Notes: generated by a model not told the origin, from the letters alone. Shown: positions 1-9,234, counted from the stretch's first letter. The stretch: DNA of 64,000 nucleotides from Rhizobium leguminosarum (GCF_002953715.1 NZ_CP025012.1:682001-746000), one strand, 5' to 3'. Program-made: numbers and translations.

Positions 1-2
1 CG

Positions 3-383
3 CTTGGTGGCCTTTTCGGGCGCATTGCCCTTCAGATGTTTTTCGGCTTTGTGCTCGTTCTTTTCGCCGGGGGAGGCTTGTACTGGATACTCGCCTTCTT
101 TCTCGCGGTGCCGGCCATCGGATTGTCACTCGTTATCTTTGCACCTGTGGAGTATCTTTCAGCAAGGTTGGGTGTCCGTTGGCTTGCCTGGATCGCCATA
201 CCCTTCGTGGGCGCGCTATGCCCGCGGCTCGTCGCGCTTGTCGACTCGAATCCGAACTTTGCCGCTGGCGTTCACGACCTCTCATATCTCTCCACCATGG
301 CAGGCGTCTTTTGGACCCTATCTTCTGTGATAGTCGCATATCTTCAACTTCCGATCGTGCCCGACAAACGGCTTTTTGATTAG
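3..383 (+). CDS. Hydrophobic membrane protein, 5' end outside the window
   Basis: The reading frame is open from base 3 and ends with TAG at 381-383, so the true start is probably to the left of the window. An internal ATG at 36 would give 115 residues. The product is very hydrophobic, with about three predicted membrane segments (roughly the FGFVLVLFAGGGLYWIL stretch, the following AFFLAVPAIGLSLVIF stretch and a later one near WIAIPFVGALC). I recognise no family. It reads toward the convergent metallopeptidase gene at 564-1649. The coding call rests on length, composition and a clean stop. Confidence 0.6.
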   Translation, partial: LGGLFGRIALQMFFGFVLVLFAGGGLYWILAFFLAVPAIGLSLVIFAPVEYLSARLGVRWLAWIAIPFVGALCPRLVALVDSNPNFAAGVHDLSYLSTMAGVFWTLSSVIVAYLQLPIVPDKRLFD

Positions 384-563
384 TTCGAGCTGAAAACGCG
401 ATTGCGTGCCGGCGCATGGATCGCTGTGATGCGGTCAAAGCTAGCCGATCTTGCATTGACTCTTTCACCGCGCCGACGCGCGGTGGCTGGATTCCTGTGA
501 CGAGCACAGGAATGAGGGTGGAGATATTGTGACGCCTCACGATAGCGACAGCTTTCCAGCTCC
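384..563. repeat. Intergenic gap with small palindromes
   Basis: Between two convergent genes. It holds a hairpin CCGCGC-CGAC-GCGCGG at 468-483 and a second inverted repeat ATTCCTGTG-acgag-CACAGGAAT at 491-513. Neither is followed by a T-run, so they look more like an interspersed repeat than a terminator. Nothing else was seen. Confidence 0.45.
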
Positions 564-1649
564 TCAAGCCGCCTGTTGCTGCGGTGCCGTCGCGGCGCCC
601 TGGATCAGCCGGTGCAGATATTCGAGCTTTGCCACGACAGTCGAGGACAGCACGAAGGGGTAGGAGTCCGGCTGTCCCATGCTGCGCTGGATGGCGTTGA
701 TCGCCAGGCTGAGCGGCACCCAGGCGCTGACCAGCTGTTCGGCGCTTCTTGCCCGGTAAGGGATGAAATCCACCTCGCCGGCGATTTCCTCATGGCCGCG
801 CGGATCGATGGCGATGCCGAAGGCACGCGCCGTTTCGAGCGTATCGACGATATGGAGGTAATGCGCGAAGCATTCGGCGAAATCCTCCCAGGGGTGCGAC
901 GCCGCATAGGCGCTGATGAAATTGTCCTGCCATCCCGAGGGCGCGCCGCCGGCATAATGGTTCTGGAGGGCTGTCGCATAGTCCTGCCGTTCGTCGCCGA
1001 AGACGGCGCGGAAATCGGCAAGGCCGCCCCGATCGCGCACCAGCTTGTTCCAGATGAAATGGCCGGCCTCGTGGCGGAAATGGCCAAGCAGCGTGCGATA
1101 GGGTTCGTTCATCGAGCTGCGCGCCTGTTCGCGCGTCGCATCGTCGGCCTCTGCGGCGCGGATGGTGATCAGGCCTTCCTCATGGCCGGTCATGGCCGGC
1201 ACGATATAACCGTTGCTCTCTATCGAATCCTCGAGGAAATCGAAGACCAGGCCGCCCTGCGGGTCTTGCGCCCGATCGGGATGCGGCAGCTTCCAGCGCA
1301 GCAGCGAATAAAACAGATGGCGCTGGGCCTGGCTGATGCGCCGCCAGCGATCGATACCGTCCTGGGTATCGGTGTTCGGAACCAGCCGGTTATGGCGGCA
1401 GGCAACGCAGAATTCGCTCTCGCCGTCACCGTCCACCAGCCAGTTGCAGATGTCGAGGCTGGCATTGGCGCAGAAGCGGACGTCGCGATCGGGATTGGAA
1501 ACGAGCTGCCAGAGTGTCTCGTCGCGCGGCTCCAGCGCATGCATCGCCAGATCGCCGGGCAGGAAGCCAAGGCGATGATTGCAGCGCACGCATCGACGGT
1601 TGTCGAAGTGGACGACCTGATCGCAGTTATCGCAGGCAAAAAGCTTCAT
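564..1649 (-). CDS. Zinc-ribbon putative zinc-dependent metallopeptidase
   Basis: 361 residues. The N-terminus has a zinc ribbon (CDNC about residues 6-9, CVRC about 20-23) and more paired cysteines follow (CANASLDIC, CVAC). The C-terminal two thirds carry HEAGH near residue 196-200, the HExxH-type zinc site of this family of putative zinc-binding metallopeptidases, with a further acidic and histidine-rich stretch (WEDFAECFAHYLH) likely to supply more ligands. There is no signal peptide, so it is probably cytoplasmic. The substrate is unknown. It stands alone on the minus strand, upstream of a CsbD-like gene in genome order. Confidence 0.75.
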   Translation of the reverse strand: MKLFACDNCDQVVHFDNRRCVRCNHRLGFLPGDLAMHALEPRDETLWQLVSNPDRDVRFCANASLDICNWLVDGDGESEFCVACRHNRLVPNTDTQDGIDRWRRISQAQRHLFYSLLRWKLPHPDRAQDPQGGLVFDFLEDSIESNGYIVPAMTGHEEGLITIRAAEADDATREQARSSMNEPYRTLLGHFRHEAGHFIWNKLVRDRGGLADFRAVFGDERQDYATALQNHYAGGAPSGWQDNFISAYAASHPWEDFAECFAHYLHIVDTLETARAFGIAIDPRGHEEIAGEVDFIPYRARSAEQLVSAWVPLSLAINAIQRSMGQPDSYPFVLSSTVVAKLEYLHRLIQGAATAPQQQAA

Positions 1650-1797
1650 CGTATCTATCTCTGCAGAGCATGAGGGTGACGGATTAAAAATGCCTGCCGC
1701 GCGAGGGCGCAGCAGGCATGGTGATAAAGGATGAGCGTCGACTGCGCATTCCTTAAATCGGAAGCACAGCGTCCTTTGCGCGTCTTAGTGCTGTCGC

Positions 1798-1989
1798 TCA
1801 GAGCCGATCGACGGCGCCCTTGAGCTTGTCCTTGACCTTGCCGGTTGCGACCTGTCCCTTGCCCTTGGCTTCCTGGACGGCGCCCTTGGCCTGCATCTCG
1901 CGATCGTCCGTCGCCTTGCCGACGGCCTTTTTGGTCTTGCCGGCAATTTCGTTTGCCTTACCGGAAATCTTGTCGCTGGTGCTACCCAT
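1798..1989 (-). CDS. CsbD-family stress protein
   Basis: 63 residues from the ATG at 1989, which has AAGGAGA about eight bases upstream; a further in-frame ATG at 2028 has no such site. The sequence is almost all charged and small residues and opens with the CsbD pattern (SDKISGKANEIAGKTKKAVGKATDD). CsbD-like proteins are small, probably unstructured and induced by general stress in many bacteria; their molecular role is unknown. It is transcribed away from yqgE, with no operon partner. Confidence 0.85.
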   Translation of the reverse strand: MGSTSDKISGKANEIAGKTKKAVGKATDDREMQAKGAVQEAKGKGQVATGKVKDKLKGAVDRL

Positions 1990-2087
1990 GTGTGATGTCT
2001 CCTTGGTCGGCATGGGCCTTTTGTCCATGCTTGCCGAAATGAAACGTCACTCTTGGCTATTCGTTCCCGCTGCCGTCAGGCCAGCTT

Positions 2088-2693
2088 TCAGGCATGGCCG
2101 GCTTCGGCCGAAAGCATCGCAGCGGTTACGCCCATGCCAGCGAGCGCCCGCTCGTATTTGTCGTCGAGGCTGCGGTCGAAGATCAACTCCTCGTTGGCCG
2201 GGCAGGTGAGCCAGCCATTGTTGACGACCTCGCTTTCGAGCTGGCCGGCCGACCAGGAGGAATAGCCGAGCAGCATCGTCGCCCGCGTCGGCCCATTTCC
2301 CTTGGAGATGGCGCGCACGATATCGAGCGTCGCCGTCAGGCAGATGTCGTCGCTGACGGGAATGCTGGAGTCGCTGGAATAATCGTCCGAATGCAGCACG
2401 AAACCACGGCCGCTTTCCACCGGGCCGCCGGTCTGGATCGGGAATTCGCGCGCCCGCTTTGGCAGCACGATCGAATCTTCCTGCTTGATCATGTCGAGAT
2501 GCAGCAGCACATCGGTGAAGGTGAGGCTCTGTGGCCGGTTGATGACGAAGCCCATGGCGCCGGCATCCGAATGCGCGCAGATGTAAATCACGGTGCGCGC
2601 AAAATTGCGGTCTTCCATGCCCGGCATGGCGATGAGGAACTGGCCATCGAAGAAGCCACGTTCCCGTCTGTTCTTCAGGGTCAATAAGGACAT
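2088..2693 (-). CDS. yqgE: YqgE/AlgH family protein (UPF0301)
   Basis: 201 residues. The chosen ATG at 2693 is preceded by AGGAGGAACG; an upstream ATG at 2741 is unsupported. The features are typical of the family: [21 protein letters not shown] near the N-terminus, [10 protein letters not shown], a TGGPV stretch and [12 protein letters not shown]. AlgH/YqgE proteins are widespread and structurally known, but their biochemical role is not settled. The next plus-strand gene, 2835-3698, is divergent and the ~140-bp gap should contain both promoters. Confidence 0.9.
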   Translation of the reverse strand: MSLLTLKNRRERGFFDGQFLIAMPGMEDRNFARTVIYICAHSDAGAMGFVINRPQSLTFTDVLLHLDMIKQEDSIVLPKRAREFPIQTGGPVESGRGFVLHSDDYSSDSSIPVSDDICLTATLDIVRAISKGNGPTRATMLLGYSSWSAGQLESEVVNNGWLTCPANEELIFDRSLDDKYERALAGMGVTAAMLSAEAGHA

Positions 2694-2834
2694 CGTTCCT
2701 CCTGCTGCTAGACCGCACCAAGGCCTCGACAAAAGAAACATGGGCCAATGTCACACATCAATCAACTGAAAATGAAGATTTAAATCGCCGCGACTTCTGG
2801 CGGCCAAACACCACATTCGGTAAACCTTTGTTCC

Positions 2835-3698
2835 ATGATGATTATTTCCTCAGGCCCGCGCAGGCTTTTAATGGCGGTTGTGTCGGTGGCCGCAGCCCTT
2901 GTGCCATTTTATTCCGCCCATGCGGAAATGAGCGCCTGGGCGGACAACGAGGGCGGGCGCATGCGCCTCGTGGCGCTCGCACCCGATGCCGCCGGCAAAA
3001 TCCGCGCCGCCCTTCAGATCGAGCCGAAATCCGGCTGGATCACCTATTGGAAAGAGCCCGGCGGCAATGGCATTCCGCCCCAGATCACCATCGCGGCGGA
3101 GAGTGGCGTCACGCTCGATGCCATCGCCTATCCCGTTCCCAAGCATTTTTTCAACGGGACGATCGAGGATATCGCCTATGACGCGCCGGTGACGCTGCCG
3201 CTGTCGCTGACGGCGGCCGGCAAAGGCCCGGTTGCGATCGACGCTGCCGCCTTCATCGGCATCTGCAAGGATATCTGCATTCCTTTCCAGGCGAATTTTC
3301 AGCTGAAGCTTGGCCCCGCCATCCAGTCGCACCCGCAAGAGGAGGCGATCCTTCAGGCCGCCGATGCGAGCCTGCCGAAGCCGCCATCGCAGGATTTCGA
3401 CGTAATCGCGCATGCGATGTCGCCCGATAGAAAGACGCTGTCGTTGACGCTGGCTTTGCCGGGTGAGGGGCCGGGCGAGGGGCCGAGCGAAGGGAAGGCC
3501 GCGCCGGATATCATCGTCACCGGCCCGAGCGGCCATGCCTTCACCAAGCAGATCGGCGGCAAGCGCGACGGCGCCACCTTCAAGGTCGATGTCGCTATCG
3601 GCAAACTGCCTAAGAATTACGACATATCCGGCAAGCGCTGGGGCGTGCTGGTCATCGACGGCGAAAGGGCCATGGAGACCACTCTTGCCTTTCAATGA
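2835..3698 (+). CDS. Secreted DsbD N-terminal-domain-like protein
   Basis: 287 residues with a clear signal peptide (about residues 1-30, cut after SAHA). The mature part resembles the periplasmic N-terminal domain of the thiol:disulfide interchange protein DsbD, including a CKDIC pair in the IGICKDICIPF stretch that would be the redox-active cysteines. The membrane and thioredoxin domains of full DsbD are absent, so it may be a free periplasmic electron acceptor or chaperone-like subunit. A short low-complexity insertion GEGPGEGPSEG lies near residue 212. It is followed after 86 bp by a peroxiredoxin, which suggests a shared redox role. Confidence 0.75.
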   Translation: MMIISSGPRRLLMAVVSVAAALVPFYSAHAEMSAWADNEGGRMRLVALAPDAAGKIRAALQIEPKSGWITYWKEPGGNGIPPQITIAAESGVTLDAIAYPVPKHFFNGTIEDIAYDAPVTLPLSLTAAGKGPVAIDAAAFIGICKDICIPFQANFQLKLGPAIQSHPQEEAILQAADASLPKPPSQDFDVIAHAMSPDRKTLSLTLALPGEGPGEGPSEGKAAPDIIVTGPSGHAFTKQIGGKRDGATFKVDVAIGKLPKNYDISGKRWGVLVIDGERAMETTLAFQ

Positions 3699-3784
3699 TG
3701 GGCTCCTATAGTCGCCGCAGATCCCCTGCGGCGCCCGCCGCCGCCAAGCCGGAATTCCCAAAGCCAGAACTCAAGGAGAAAACC

Positions 3785-4270
3785 ATGACCATCGCGATCG
3801 GCGACAAGCTTCCTGCCGCCACCTTCAAGGAAAAGACGGCTGACGGCCCGGTCGAAATCACCACCGATCAGCTCTTCGCCGGCAAGCGCGTCGTGCTCTT
3901 TGCCGTGCCGGGCGCGTTTACGCCCACCTGCTCGCTGAACCACCTGCCGGGTTATCTCGAAAACCGCGACACCATCCTTGGCAAGGGCGTCGACGACATC
4001 GCCGTCGTCGCCGTCAACGACTGGCACGTGATGGGCGCCTGGGCGCAATCATCCGGCGGCATGGGCAAGATCCACTTCCTCGCCGATTGGGATGCCGGCT
4101 TCACCAAGGCCGTCGGCCTCGACGCCGACCTCTCCGCCGGCGGCCTCGGCCTCCGCTCCAAGCGTTATTCGATGCTGGTGGAAGACGGCGTGGTGAAAGC
4201 CCTCAACGTCGAGGAAAGCCCCGGCCAGGCAACCGTCTCGGGCGCTGCCGCGATGCTGGAACAGCTCTGA
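3785..4270 (+). CDS. Peroxiredoxin, Prx5-type, single cysteine
   Basis: 161 residues from the ATG at 3785, which has AAGGAG at the right distance; an in-frame ATG at 3695 would add a low-complexity Pro/Ala leader. The peroxidatic cysteine is in PGAFTPTCS (Cys49). I see no second cysteine, so it should work as a 1-Cys enzyme that needs an external thiol such as glutathione/glutaredoxin. It reduces hydrogen and alkyl peroxides in the cytoplasm. The length and the RSKRYSMLVEDG stretch fit the Prx5/AhpE-like redoxin group. Confidence 0.92.
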   Translation: MTIAIGDKLPAATFKEKTADGPVEITTDQLFAGKRVVLFAVPGAFTPTCSLNHLPGYLENRDTILGKGVDDIAVVAVNDWHVMGAWAQSSGGMGKIHFLADWDAGFTKAVGLDADLSAGGLGLRSKRYSMLVEDGVVKALNVEESPGQATVSGAAAMLEQL

Positions 4271-4288
4271 GCGTTCGAACAAGATCTG

Positions 4289-4466
4289 CCCCTCACCCTA
4301 ACCCTCTCCCCGTAAACGGGGCGAGGGGACGTGCCCTGCGAGGGGCCGGTGGGGAACAGAGAGGTCGCGGCATTGTCCCTTCTCCCCGCAGGCGGGGGTC
4401 CGAAGGACGGGTCGAGACCCGTGGCTCGCCCCTGGTTGGTGGCGGCAGTCGGATGAGGAGCGGGGC
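4289..4466. repeat. Intergenic mosaic repeat, copy A (long form)
   Basis: Begins with the CCCCTCACCCTAACCCTC edge, then an inverted repeat CTCCCCGTAAACGGGG, an internal block with GGTCCGAAGGACGGG, and ends with CGGATGAGG. The same element recurs at 48128-48298 and 63387-63560 (long form), and at 52063-52199 and 54734-54872 (short form without the GGTCCGAAGGACGGG block). It fills the gap after the peroxiredoxin gene. Confidence 0.85.
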
Positions 4467-4512
4467 CCAACGGTGTCGATACAGCCAGGCGCGTCGGCAC
4501 CCTCTATCTCGG

Positions 4513-4977
4513 TCAGGCAGTGACCATCTCCATCGTGTCACGCCATGTGAAATGCGACGTGCGCTTCGAGATCAGCCACCGACCATCCTGGCGCACATAC
4601 TCGTCATTATAATAAACGCCGTTGGTATTTCTGATCTTTTTGCCATCGACTGTGTTGACGAGGACAACCAGGCAATAGTGCACTGCCGTTGCGCGGTCTC
4701 CGTCAATTTCGGCGGTATGCTGACCATTGATATGGTAGGCCGTCTCGAAATTGGCCATGAAGCCGGTAAAGGTCTCCTGAATCTCCTTGCGGCCTTTGAG
4801 CGACGCAAAAAGCTGTCCTTCGAAGTAGGTGTCGACGACGGCGTCTTCGGCAAAGAGCAGGGACTGAGTGGCCAAATCTTTCTGGTCGGCGAGATTGGCG
4901 AAAGTGTCGACGAGTGCTTTGAGGGCGACCTTGTCTTCGAGGGTCTGGATGCGCTGTTCCAGAGTATTGTTCTGCAT
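4513..4977 (-). CDS. Nuclear transport factor 2-like (SnoaL) protein
   Basis: 154 residues. An N-terminal helix (LEQRIQTLEDKVALKALVDTFANLAD) is followed by the alpha+beta cone pattern of NTF2/SnoaL-like proteins, including DAVVDTYFEGQ and a C-terminal YVRQDGRWLISKRTSHFTW. Such proteins are small ligand-binding or isomerase/dehydratase-type enzymes; the substrate cannot be told from sequence. It lies 40 bp downstream of the MFS exporter gene on the same strand and may be co-transcribed with it. It is one of three NTF2-like genes in the window. Confidence 0.8.
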   Translation of the reverse strand: MQNNTLEQRIQTLEDKVALKALVDTFANLADQKDLATQSLLFAEDAVVDTYFEGQLFASLKGRKEIQETFTGFMANFETAYHINGQHTAEIDGDRATAVHYCLVVLVNTVDGKKIRNTNGVYYNDEYVRQDGRWLISKRTSHFTWRDTMEMVTA

Positions 4978-5017
4978 GGAAATCTCCTTGAGTTGGAACG
5001 GATTGGCGGATCGCGCT

Positions 5018-6493
5018 TCAGGCGACGTCGACCGACTCGTCGGCGACTGGGACGATGATCGAGACGGGGCGGCGCTGCCGGACGATCAGGGCAAGGACGA
5101 GAACAAGCGCGAGCGCCATCATCGCGGCCGAGCCCGTCAACGCCATCGTCACGCGATGGGCGAGAAGTTGGATGCCTTCCAGGCCGCTCGTGCCGAAAGC
5201 CGTGACGGCGACCAGGATCGCAAGACCAAGGGAATTGCCGAGCTGGTGGGCGACGTTGACCACACCTGAGGCGGCGCCGGCATCGGCCCCGGAGACGCCT
5301 GATATGCCCGAGGCTGTCAGGGGGCTCAGGACGAAACCCTGGCCCCAGCCGATCAGGACCATCGGCAAGGCAATGTCACTCAGATAGTCCACATTGGTGG
5401 AGACACGGCTGAGCCAGGTCATTCCGATAAGGGTCAGGACAAAACCCGTGGCAAGCAGGCGGGCGTTGCCGAACCGCTTCGTCAGCTGCGGCACGGCCAT
5501 TGCCGATGCAAAGTTCACGAGTGTCGCGGGCAGGAAAGCCAATCCGGTGGCGGCAGCGCTGTATCCAAGAACACTCTGCAAGAACTGCGTCGTGAAGAAA
5601 AAGAAGCCGATCATTCCGCCGAGGAAGAGCATTCGCGAGGAATAGGCCCCGACGCGTTCGCGACTGGCGAAGAGACGCAGGGGCATGATCGGTTGCCGAG
5701 CACTCCGTTCGATGGCAACAAAGACCACCAGCAGCAATAGGGAGGCCGCGATAAGGCCGATGGTCAGGCTATCATGCCAGCCATGGGTCGCCGAACGGAT
5801 CAGGCTGTAGACAAGCGCCACCATGCCGATCGTCGAGGTCAGGCCTCCGGCAATATCGAGCCGCCCCGACTGCCGTGGCGTCTCCGGAACGAAGCGGATG
5901 GCGGCGAGGATCATGCCGAAGCCAATCGGCAGATTGATGAAAAAGCCCACACGCCACGACAGCCACTCGGCCAATACACCGCCGAGCACGAGGCCGACGC
6001 TGGCTGCAATGCCGGCGACGGCGCTGTAATAGGAAACTGCGCGGGTGCGCTCACCCCCTTCGGCGAAGGTCGTCTGCAGCAAGGCCAGTGTGGCCGGCGC
6101 AAGAATAGCGCCGCCAATCCCCTGGACGGCACGCGCGCCGATCATCCAGGCCGGCGTCTCGGCAAGACCGATGGCGAGCGAAGACGCGGTGAAGAGAGCG
6201 AGGCCGATGGTGAGCATGCGCTTGCGGCCGAGAATGTCGCCCGCTCTTGCCCCCAGAAGCAGGAAGCCTCCGAAGGTGAGGGTATAGGCGCTCTGCACCC
6301 AGGCGAGCTCAGGATCGGAAAAGCCAAGTTCACGATGAATGCTCGGAAGCCCCGTCAGCACGATCGACGTGTCGAGCACGAGCATCACGTAGCTGGTGAG
6401 GATGATGGTCAGGATCGCGGTCTTGTTGACCGCGTGCGATAAAGGGTTTGCCTCTCGGCTGGAGGGCCGGCTGGCCTGTGGGGGTGATCTCAT
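5018..6493 (-). CDS. MFS drug exporter, DHA2 (EmrB/QacA) family
   Basis: 491 residues from the ATG at 6493, which has GGAGAG just upstream; ATGs further out (6514, 6550) lack a site. There are about 14 hydrophobic segments, as in the 14-TM DHA2 group. Visible motifs are DTSIVLTGLPSI in TM1 and GARAGDILGRKR in the first cytoplasmic loop. The likely role is proton-driven export of a hydrophobic drug or metabolite across the inner membrane. A LysR regulator on the same strand immediately upstream (6607-7515) is the best candidate regulator. Confidence 0.85.
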   Translation of the reverse strand: MRSPPQASRPSSREANPLSHAVNKTAILTIILTSYVMLVLDTSIVLTGLPSIHRELGFSDPELAWVQSAYTLTFGGFLLLGARAGDILGRKRMLTIGLALFTASSLAIGLAETPAWMIGARAVQGIGGAILAPATLALLQTTFAEGGERTRAVSYYSAVAGIAASVGLVLGGVLAEWLSWRVGFFINLPIGFGMILAAIRFVPETPRQSGRLDIAGGLTSTIGMVALVYSLIRSATHGWHDSLTIGLIAASLLLLVVFVAIERSARQPIMPLRLFASRERVGAYSSRMLFLGGMIGFFFFTTQFLQSVLGYSAAATGLAFLPATLVNFASAMAVPQLTKRFGNARLLATGFVLTLIGMTWLSRVSTNVDYLSDIALPMVLIGWGQGFVLSPLTASGISGVSGADAGAASGVVNVAHQLGNSLGLAILVAVTAFGTSGLEGIQLLAHRVTMALTGSAAMMALALVLVLALIVRQRRPVSIIVPVADESVDVA

Positions 6494-6606
6494 GGCGCTC
6501 TCCGGAACCGTCATTGCGGCGATTGCCGCGGATGTCCCGAGAGATAGCACCCGGCTATTCTGCCGATTAGATTGCTATTCCTGCATGCGCTTTTGAGGAA
6601 TTCTCA

Positions 6607-7515
6607 TCAATGATCGGAACGTGATGTTCGGTATCGCAGCGCGTCGACCAGCACGCTGAAGGCCGGAGACATCTGGCGGCGGCTCGGATAGTAGAGGAAG
6701 TAACCATCGAACAGCGGGTTCCAGTCGTCGAGAACGGTGACAAGCCGCCCGCTCTCGATTTCATCTCGTGCATGATCCTCGAACAGGTAGGCAAGTCCGA
6801 CGCCCCCGAGCGCCGCTCTCATCACCATCTGCGTGTTGTTGAAAGCCAACGGGCCATCGACACGGACACGAACCTCGCGGCCGTCCTTTTCGAACTCCCA
6901 AACCAGATAGCCTCCATAGGTCGGCAGTCTGAGATTGATGCAGGCATGGGCAGTCAGGTCCTGCGGCGTCGACGGTTTTGGGTGGCGCGCGAAATAGTCT
7001 GGCGAACCAACGACCACCATTCTCATCTCAGGTCCGATCCGCACGGCGATCATATCGCCGTTCAGCTGTTCGCCGAGCCGAATTCCCGCATCGTAGCGCT
7101 CCGCGACAATATCGGTGAGCGCCCCGTCCACCGTGATTTCAAACTTGATATCCGGATATTCCGGAAGAAGTCGCTCTATCGCCGGCCAGAGGATCGATGT
7201 CGTCGGATGCTCGCCGGCGGTGATCCGAACCGTGCCTGCGGGTTTGTCGCGCAGTTCTGTGAGAGCCGCCAGTGCGGTATCAATGCCGTCGAAGTGCGGC
7301 TCGATCGAGTGCAGCAACCGCTCCCCGGCATCGGTCACGGAGACGCGCCGGGTCGTTCTCGTCAGCAACCGAACGCCGAGCCGCTCTTCGAGCAGCCGCA
7401 TCGAATGGCTGAGCGCCGAAGGCGAGACGCCAAGCTTTGCCGCTGCTCTCGTGAAGCTCTGTTCTCGCGCAACTGCCAGGAAGACAGTGAGGTCGTTGAT
7501 GCTGTCTCGGGACAT
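6607..7515 (-). CDS. LysR family transcriptional regulator
   Basis: 302 residues. The N-terminal winged helix (DLTVFLAVAREQSFTRAAAKLGVSPSALSHSMRLLEERLGVRLLTRTTRRVSVTDAG) is a standard LysR DNA-binding domain, and the rest is a periplasmic-binding-protein-like effector domain with the PGR/PgrR-like EFEKDGREVRVRVDGPL stretch. It is divergent from the NTF2-like and NAD-binding gene pair at 7636-8615 and sits upstream of the MFS exporter on its own strand, so it could control either side. The 120-bp gap to 7636 is the likely operator region. Confidence 0.9.
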   Translation of the reverse strand: MSRDSINDLTVFLAVAREQSFTRAAAKLGVSPSALSHSMRLLEERLGVRLLTRTTRRVSVTDAGERLLHSIEPHFDGIDTALAALTELRDKPAGTVRITAGEHPTTSILWPAIERLLPEYPDIKFEITVDGALTDIVAERYDAGIRLGEQLNGDMIAVRIGPEMRMVVVGSPDYFARHPKPSTPQDLTAHACINLRLPTYGGYLVWEFEKDGREVRVRVDGPLAFNNTQMVMRAALGGVGLAYLFEDHARDEIESGRLVTVLDDWNPLFDGYFLYYPSRRQMSPAFSVLVDALRYRTSRSDH

Positions 7516-7635
7516 TTTTGAATTCTGCTCAATACCGAATGCGGATTTTGCAGCCTAATCGTCTTTTCGCCCATGGGCTAGATGATGGGGGCAGGCAGTG
7601 GCCCAAGCACATCTCGACCAGAAAGGCTGTTCTCG

Positions 7636-8019
7636 ATGAACCACGCAGCATCAGGAAGCGCCGAGGAGGAGATCATTGCCCTGTCGCTGGACAAATTCCG
7701 TTGGAAGACATCCGGCCGTATCGATCTGGTCGAGGCGCTTTTCGACGACGATCTGCACTTCGTCCACATCACCGGGCATGTGTCTTCGAAGCGAGAATGG
7801 ATCGAAGAGCTGCGATCGGGCCGCTTTGTCTACAACCGCATCGAGCCGTGGGGCGCTTCGGTTGCGGTCGAGGGCGATCGAGCCACACTCCGAGGCAAGG
7901 CCGTTTTCACGGTGACCATGGGGGGACACCGAGGACAGTATCGTCTGGCTTTCACCGAAGTCTATGTCCGTAAACCCGCCGGGTGGAGGCTCGTGGAGCT
8001 TCTCACCTCGACCTACTGA
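7636..8019 (+). CDS. NTF2-like/DUF4440-type protein
   Basis: 127 residues from the ATG at 7636; an ATG at 7582 would add a poorly conserved-looking leader, and neither has a strong ribosome site. The pattern FDDDLHFVHITGHVSSKREWIEELRSG, then TLRGKAVFTVTMGG and a C-terminal GWRLVELLTSTY is that of DUF4440/SnoaL-like proteins. It is followed after 11 bp by the NAD(P)-binding gene, so the two form an operon divergent from LysR. Confidence 0.75.
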   Translation: MNHAASGSAEEEIIALSLDKFRWKTSGRIDLVEALFDDDLHFVHITGHVSSKREWIEELRSGRFVYNRIEPWGASVAVEGDRATLRGKAVFTVTMGGHRGQYRLAFTEVYVRKPAGWRLVELLTSTY

Positions 8020-8030
8020 GGGAAATCAGC

Positions 8031-8615
8031 ATGACCAACATCCTTATACTCGGCGCCAACGGGCAGTTGGCGCGCAACACGACGCGGATGCTCCTCGACA
8101 GGACGGACGCCAATCTCACCCTTTATCTGCGCCGGGCGAGCCGCCTCGCCAACCCGGCACCTGAAAGAGTGAGAATCGTTGACGGCGACGTTCTCGACAG
8201 CGACGCACTCCGGTTGGCGATGGCAAAGCAGGACGTCGTCTATGCCAACCTGTCCGGAGATATGGCTCGCCAAGCACAGTCGATCATCGACGCCATGCAT
8301 GCGGCGGGGCTGAAGCGGCTGATCTTCATCAGTTCGATGGGCATCTACGGCGAAGTCCCAGGCGAGAAATATCGCAGTGTCCTCGATCCATATCGAGATT
8401 CTGCCGCACTGATCGAGCAGTCGGACCTCGACTATACCATCCTGCGGCCGGGTTGGTTCACGCACGACGCTGAGATCAGCTATCAGCTCACCAGAAAGGG
8501 CGAGCTCTTCAAGGGACACGACGTCTCGCTAAACAGCCTGTCGGACCTGATCGTGAAGCTCGCCTTCGATCCCGCATTGCATGCTCGCCAGAGCCTTGGC
8601 GTCAGCAACGGCTGA
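8031..8615 (+). CDS. NAD(P)H-binding (NmrA/atypical SDR) protein
   Basis: 194 residues. The ATG at 8031 has GAGGGAA upstream. The N-terminus is a Rossmann fold with ILGANGQLARNTTRMLL (GxxGxxA type). Further signs are KRLIFISSMGIYG and DYTILRPGWFTHD, typical of NAD(P)-binding atypical short-chain proteins. A catalytic YxxxK is not evident, so it may be a redox sensor or reductase of the NmrA/YwnB kind. It is in an operon with the NTF2-like gene before it. Confidence 0.8.
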   Translation: MTNILILGANGQLARNTTRMLLDRTDANLTLYLRRASRLANPAPERVRIVDGDVLDSDALRLAMAKQDVVYANLSGDMARQAQSIIDAMHAAGLKRLIFISSMGIYGEVPGEKYRSVLDPYRDSAALIEQSDLDYTILRPGWFTHDAEISYQLTRKGELFKGHDVSLNSLSDLIVKLAFDPALHARQSLGVSNG

Positions 8616-8658
8616 ACCCGCATTCTGGTATTCATGTTGTCGCTCCCGAGGAAACACT

Positions 8659-9234
8659 TCAGTCCTTCATCGGCTCGCCGAGCGTATGCATCAGGCGGTT
8701 CGCCCAGCCGAAGATCGCCGACGAGAGGACGAGATCGAGAGCCTCCAACTCGTCGAGCCCGACGTCCGCCAGCGCCTGCGCGTCGGCCGCGACCGCCTCG
8801 GGCGGCGTGGTCGACAGTCGGGCCGAAAAGTTGAAGATTGCCTGGAGATGCTCGTCGAGCGTCGCTTCGAGACCATCGGCGAGCACGGCTTCGATGACAT
8901 CAGTGCGTTTTGTCAGGTTGTTGAACCGGGATGCATGGACGGCGGCGCAGTAGACGCAGCGGTTGACGACGGAGGCGGCGACGGCACCGAGTTCGCGCTC
9001 GCTGGCCGCCAGTCCGTCCTTGCCGTACATGATCAGGTTGAACAGCGGCGAGCGGACCGCGAGCGTTTCGGGATCGTGCGCCAGGGTCAGCACATAGGGC
9101 GAGATGCCCTTGTTCGACGGCGTCGTCTGCATTGCTGCATGCTGCTCGTCGGTGGCGGTCGCGAAATCGACCGGAACGACATAGGGCTGCCAGCGCGGCA
9201 CCGTGGTGGTGAAGGTGTGGACGACCTCGCTCAT
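8659..9234 (-). CDS. Alkylhydroperoxidase-like CMD protein (Avi_7169-type)
   Basis: 191 residues. It contains the carboxymuconolactone decarboxylase/AhpD fold with the redox motif CVYCAAVH (CxxC then His) in VVNRCVYCAAVHASRF. AhpD-like proteins reduce peroxides or handle reactive intermediates using this thiol pair. It matches my memory of the family first named from Agrobacterium vitis Avi_7169, which occurs beside a second CMD protein; that gene is here, overlapping by 4 bp (9231-9713). The pair is divergent from a LysR/monooxygenase/ABC transporter operon. Confidence 0.8.
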   Translation of the reverse strand: MSEVVHTFTTTVPRWQPYVVPVDFATATDEQHAAMQTTPSNKGISPYVLTLAHDPETLAVRSPLFNLIMYGKDGLAASERELGAVAASVVNRCVYCAAVHASRFNNLTKRTDVIEAVLADGLEATLDEHLQAIFNFSARLSTTPPEAVAADAQALADVGLDELEALDLVLSSAIFGWANRLMHTLGEPMKD

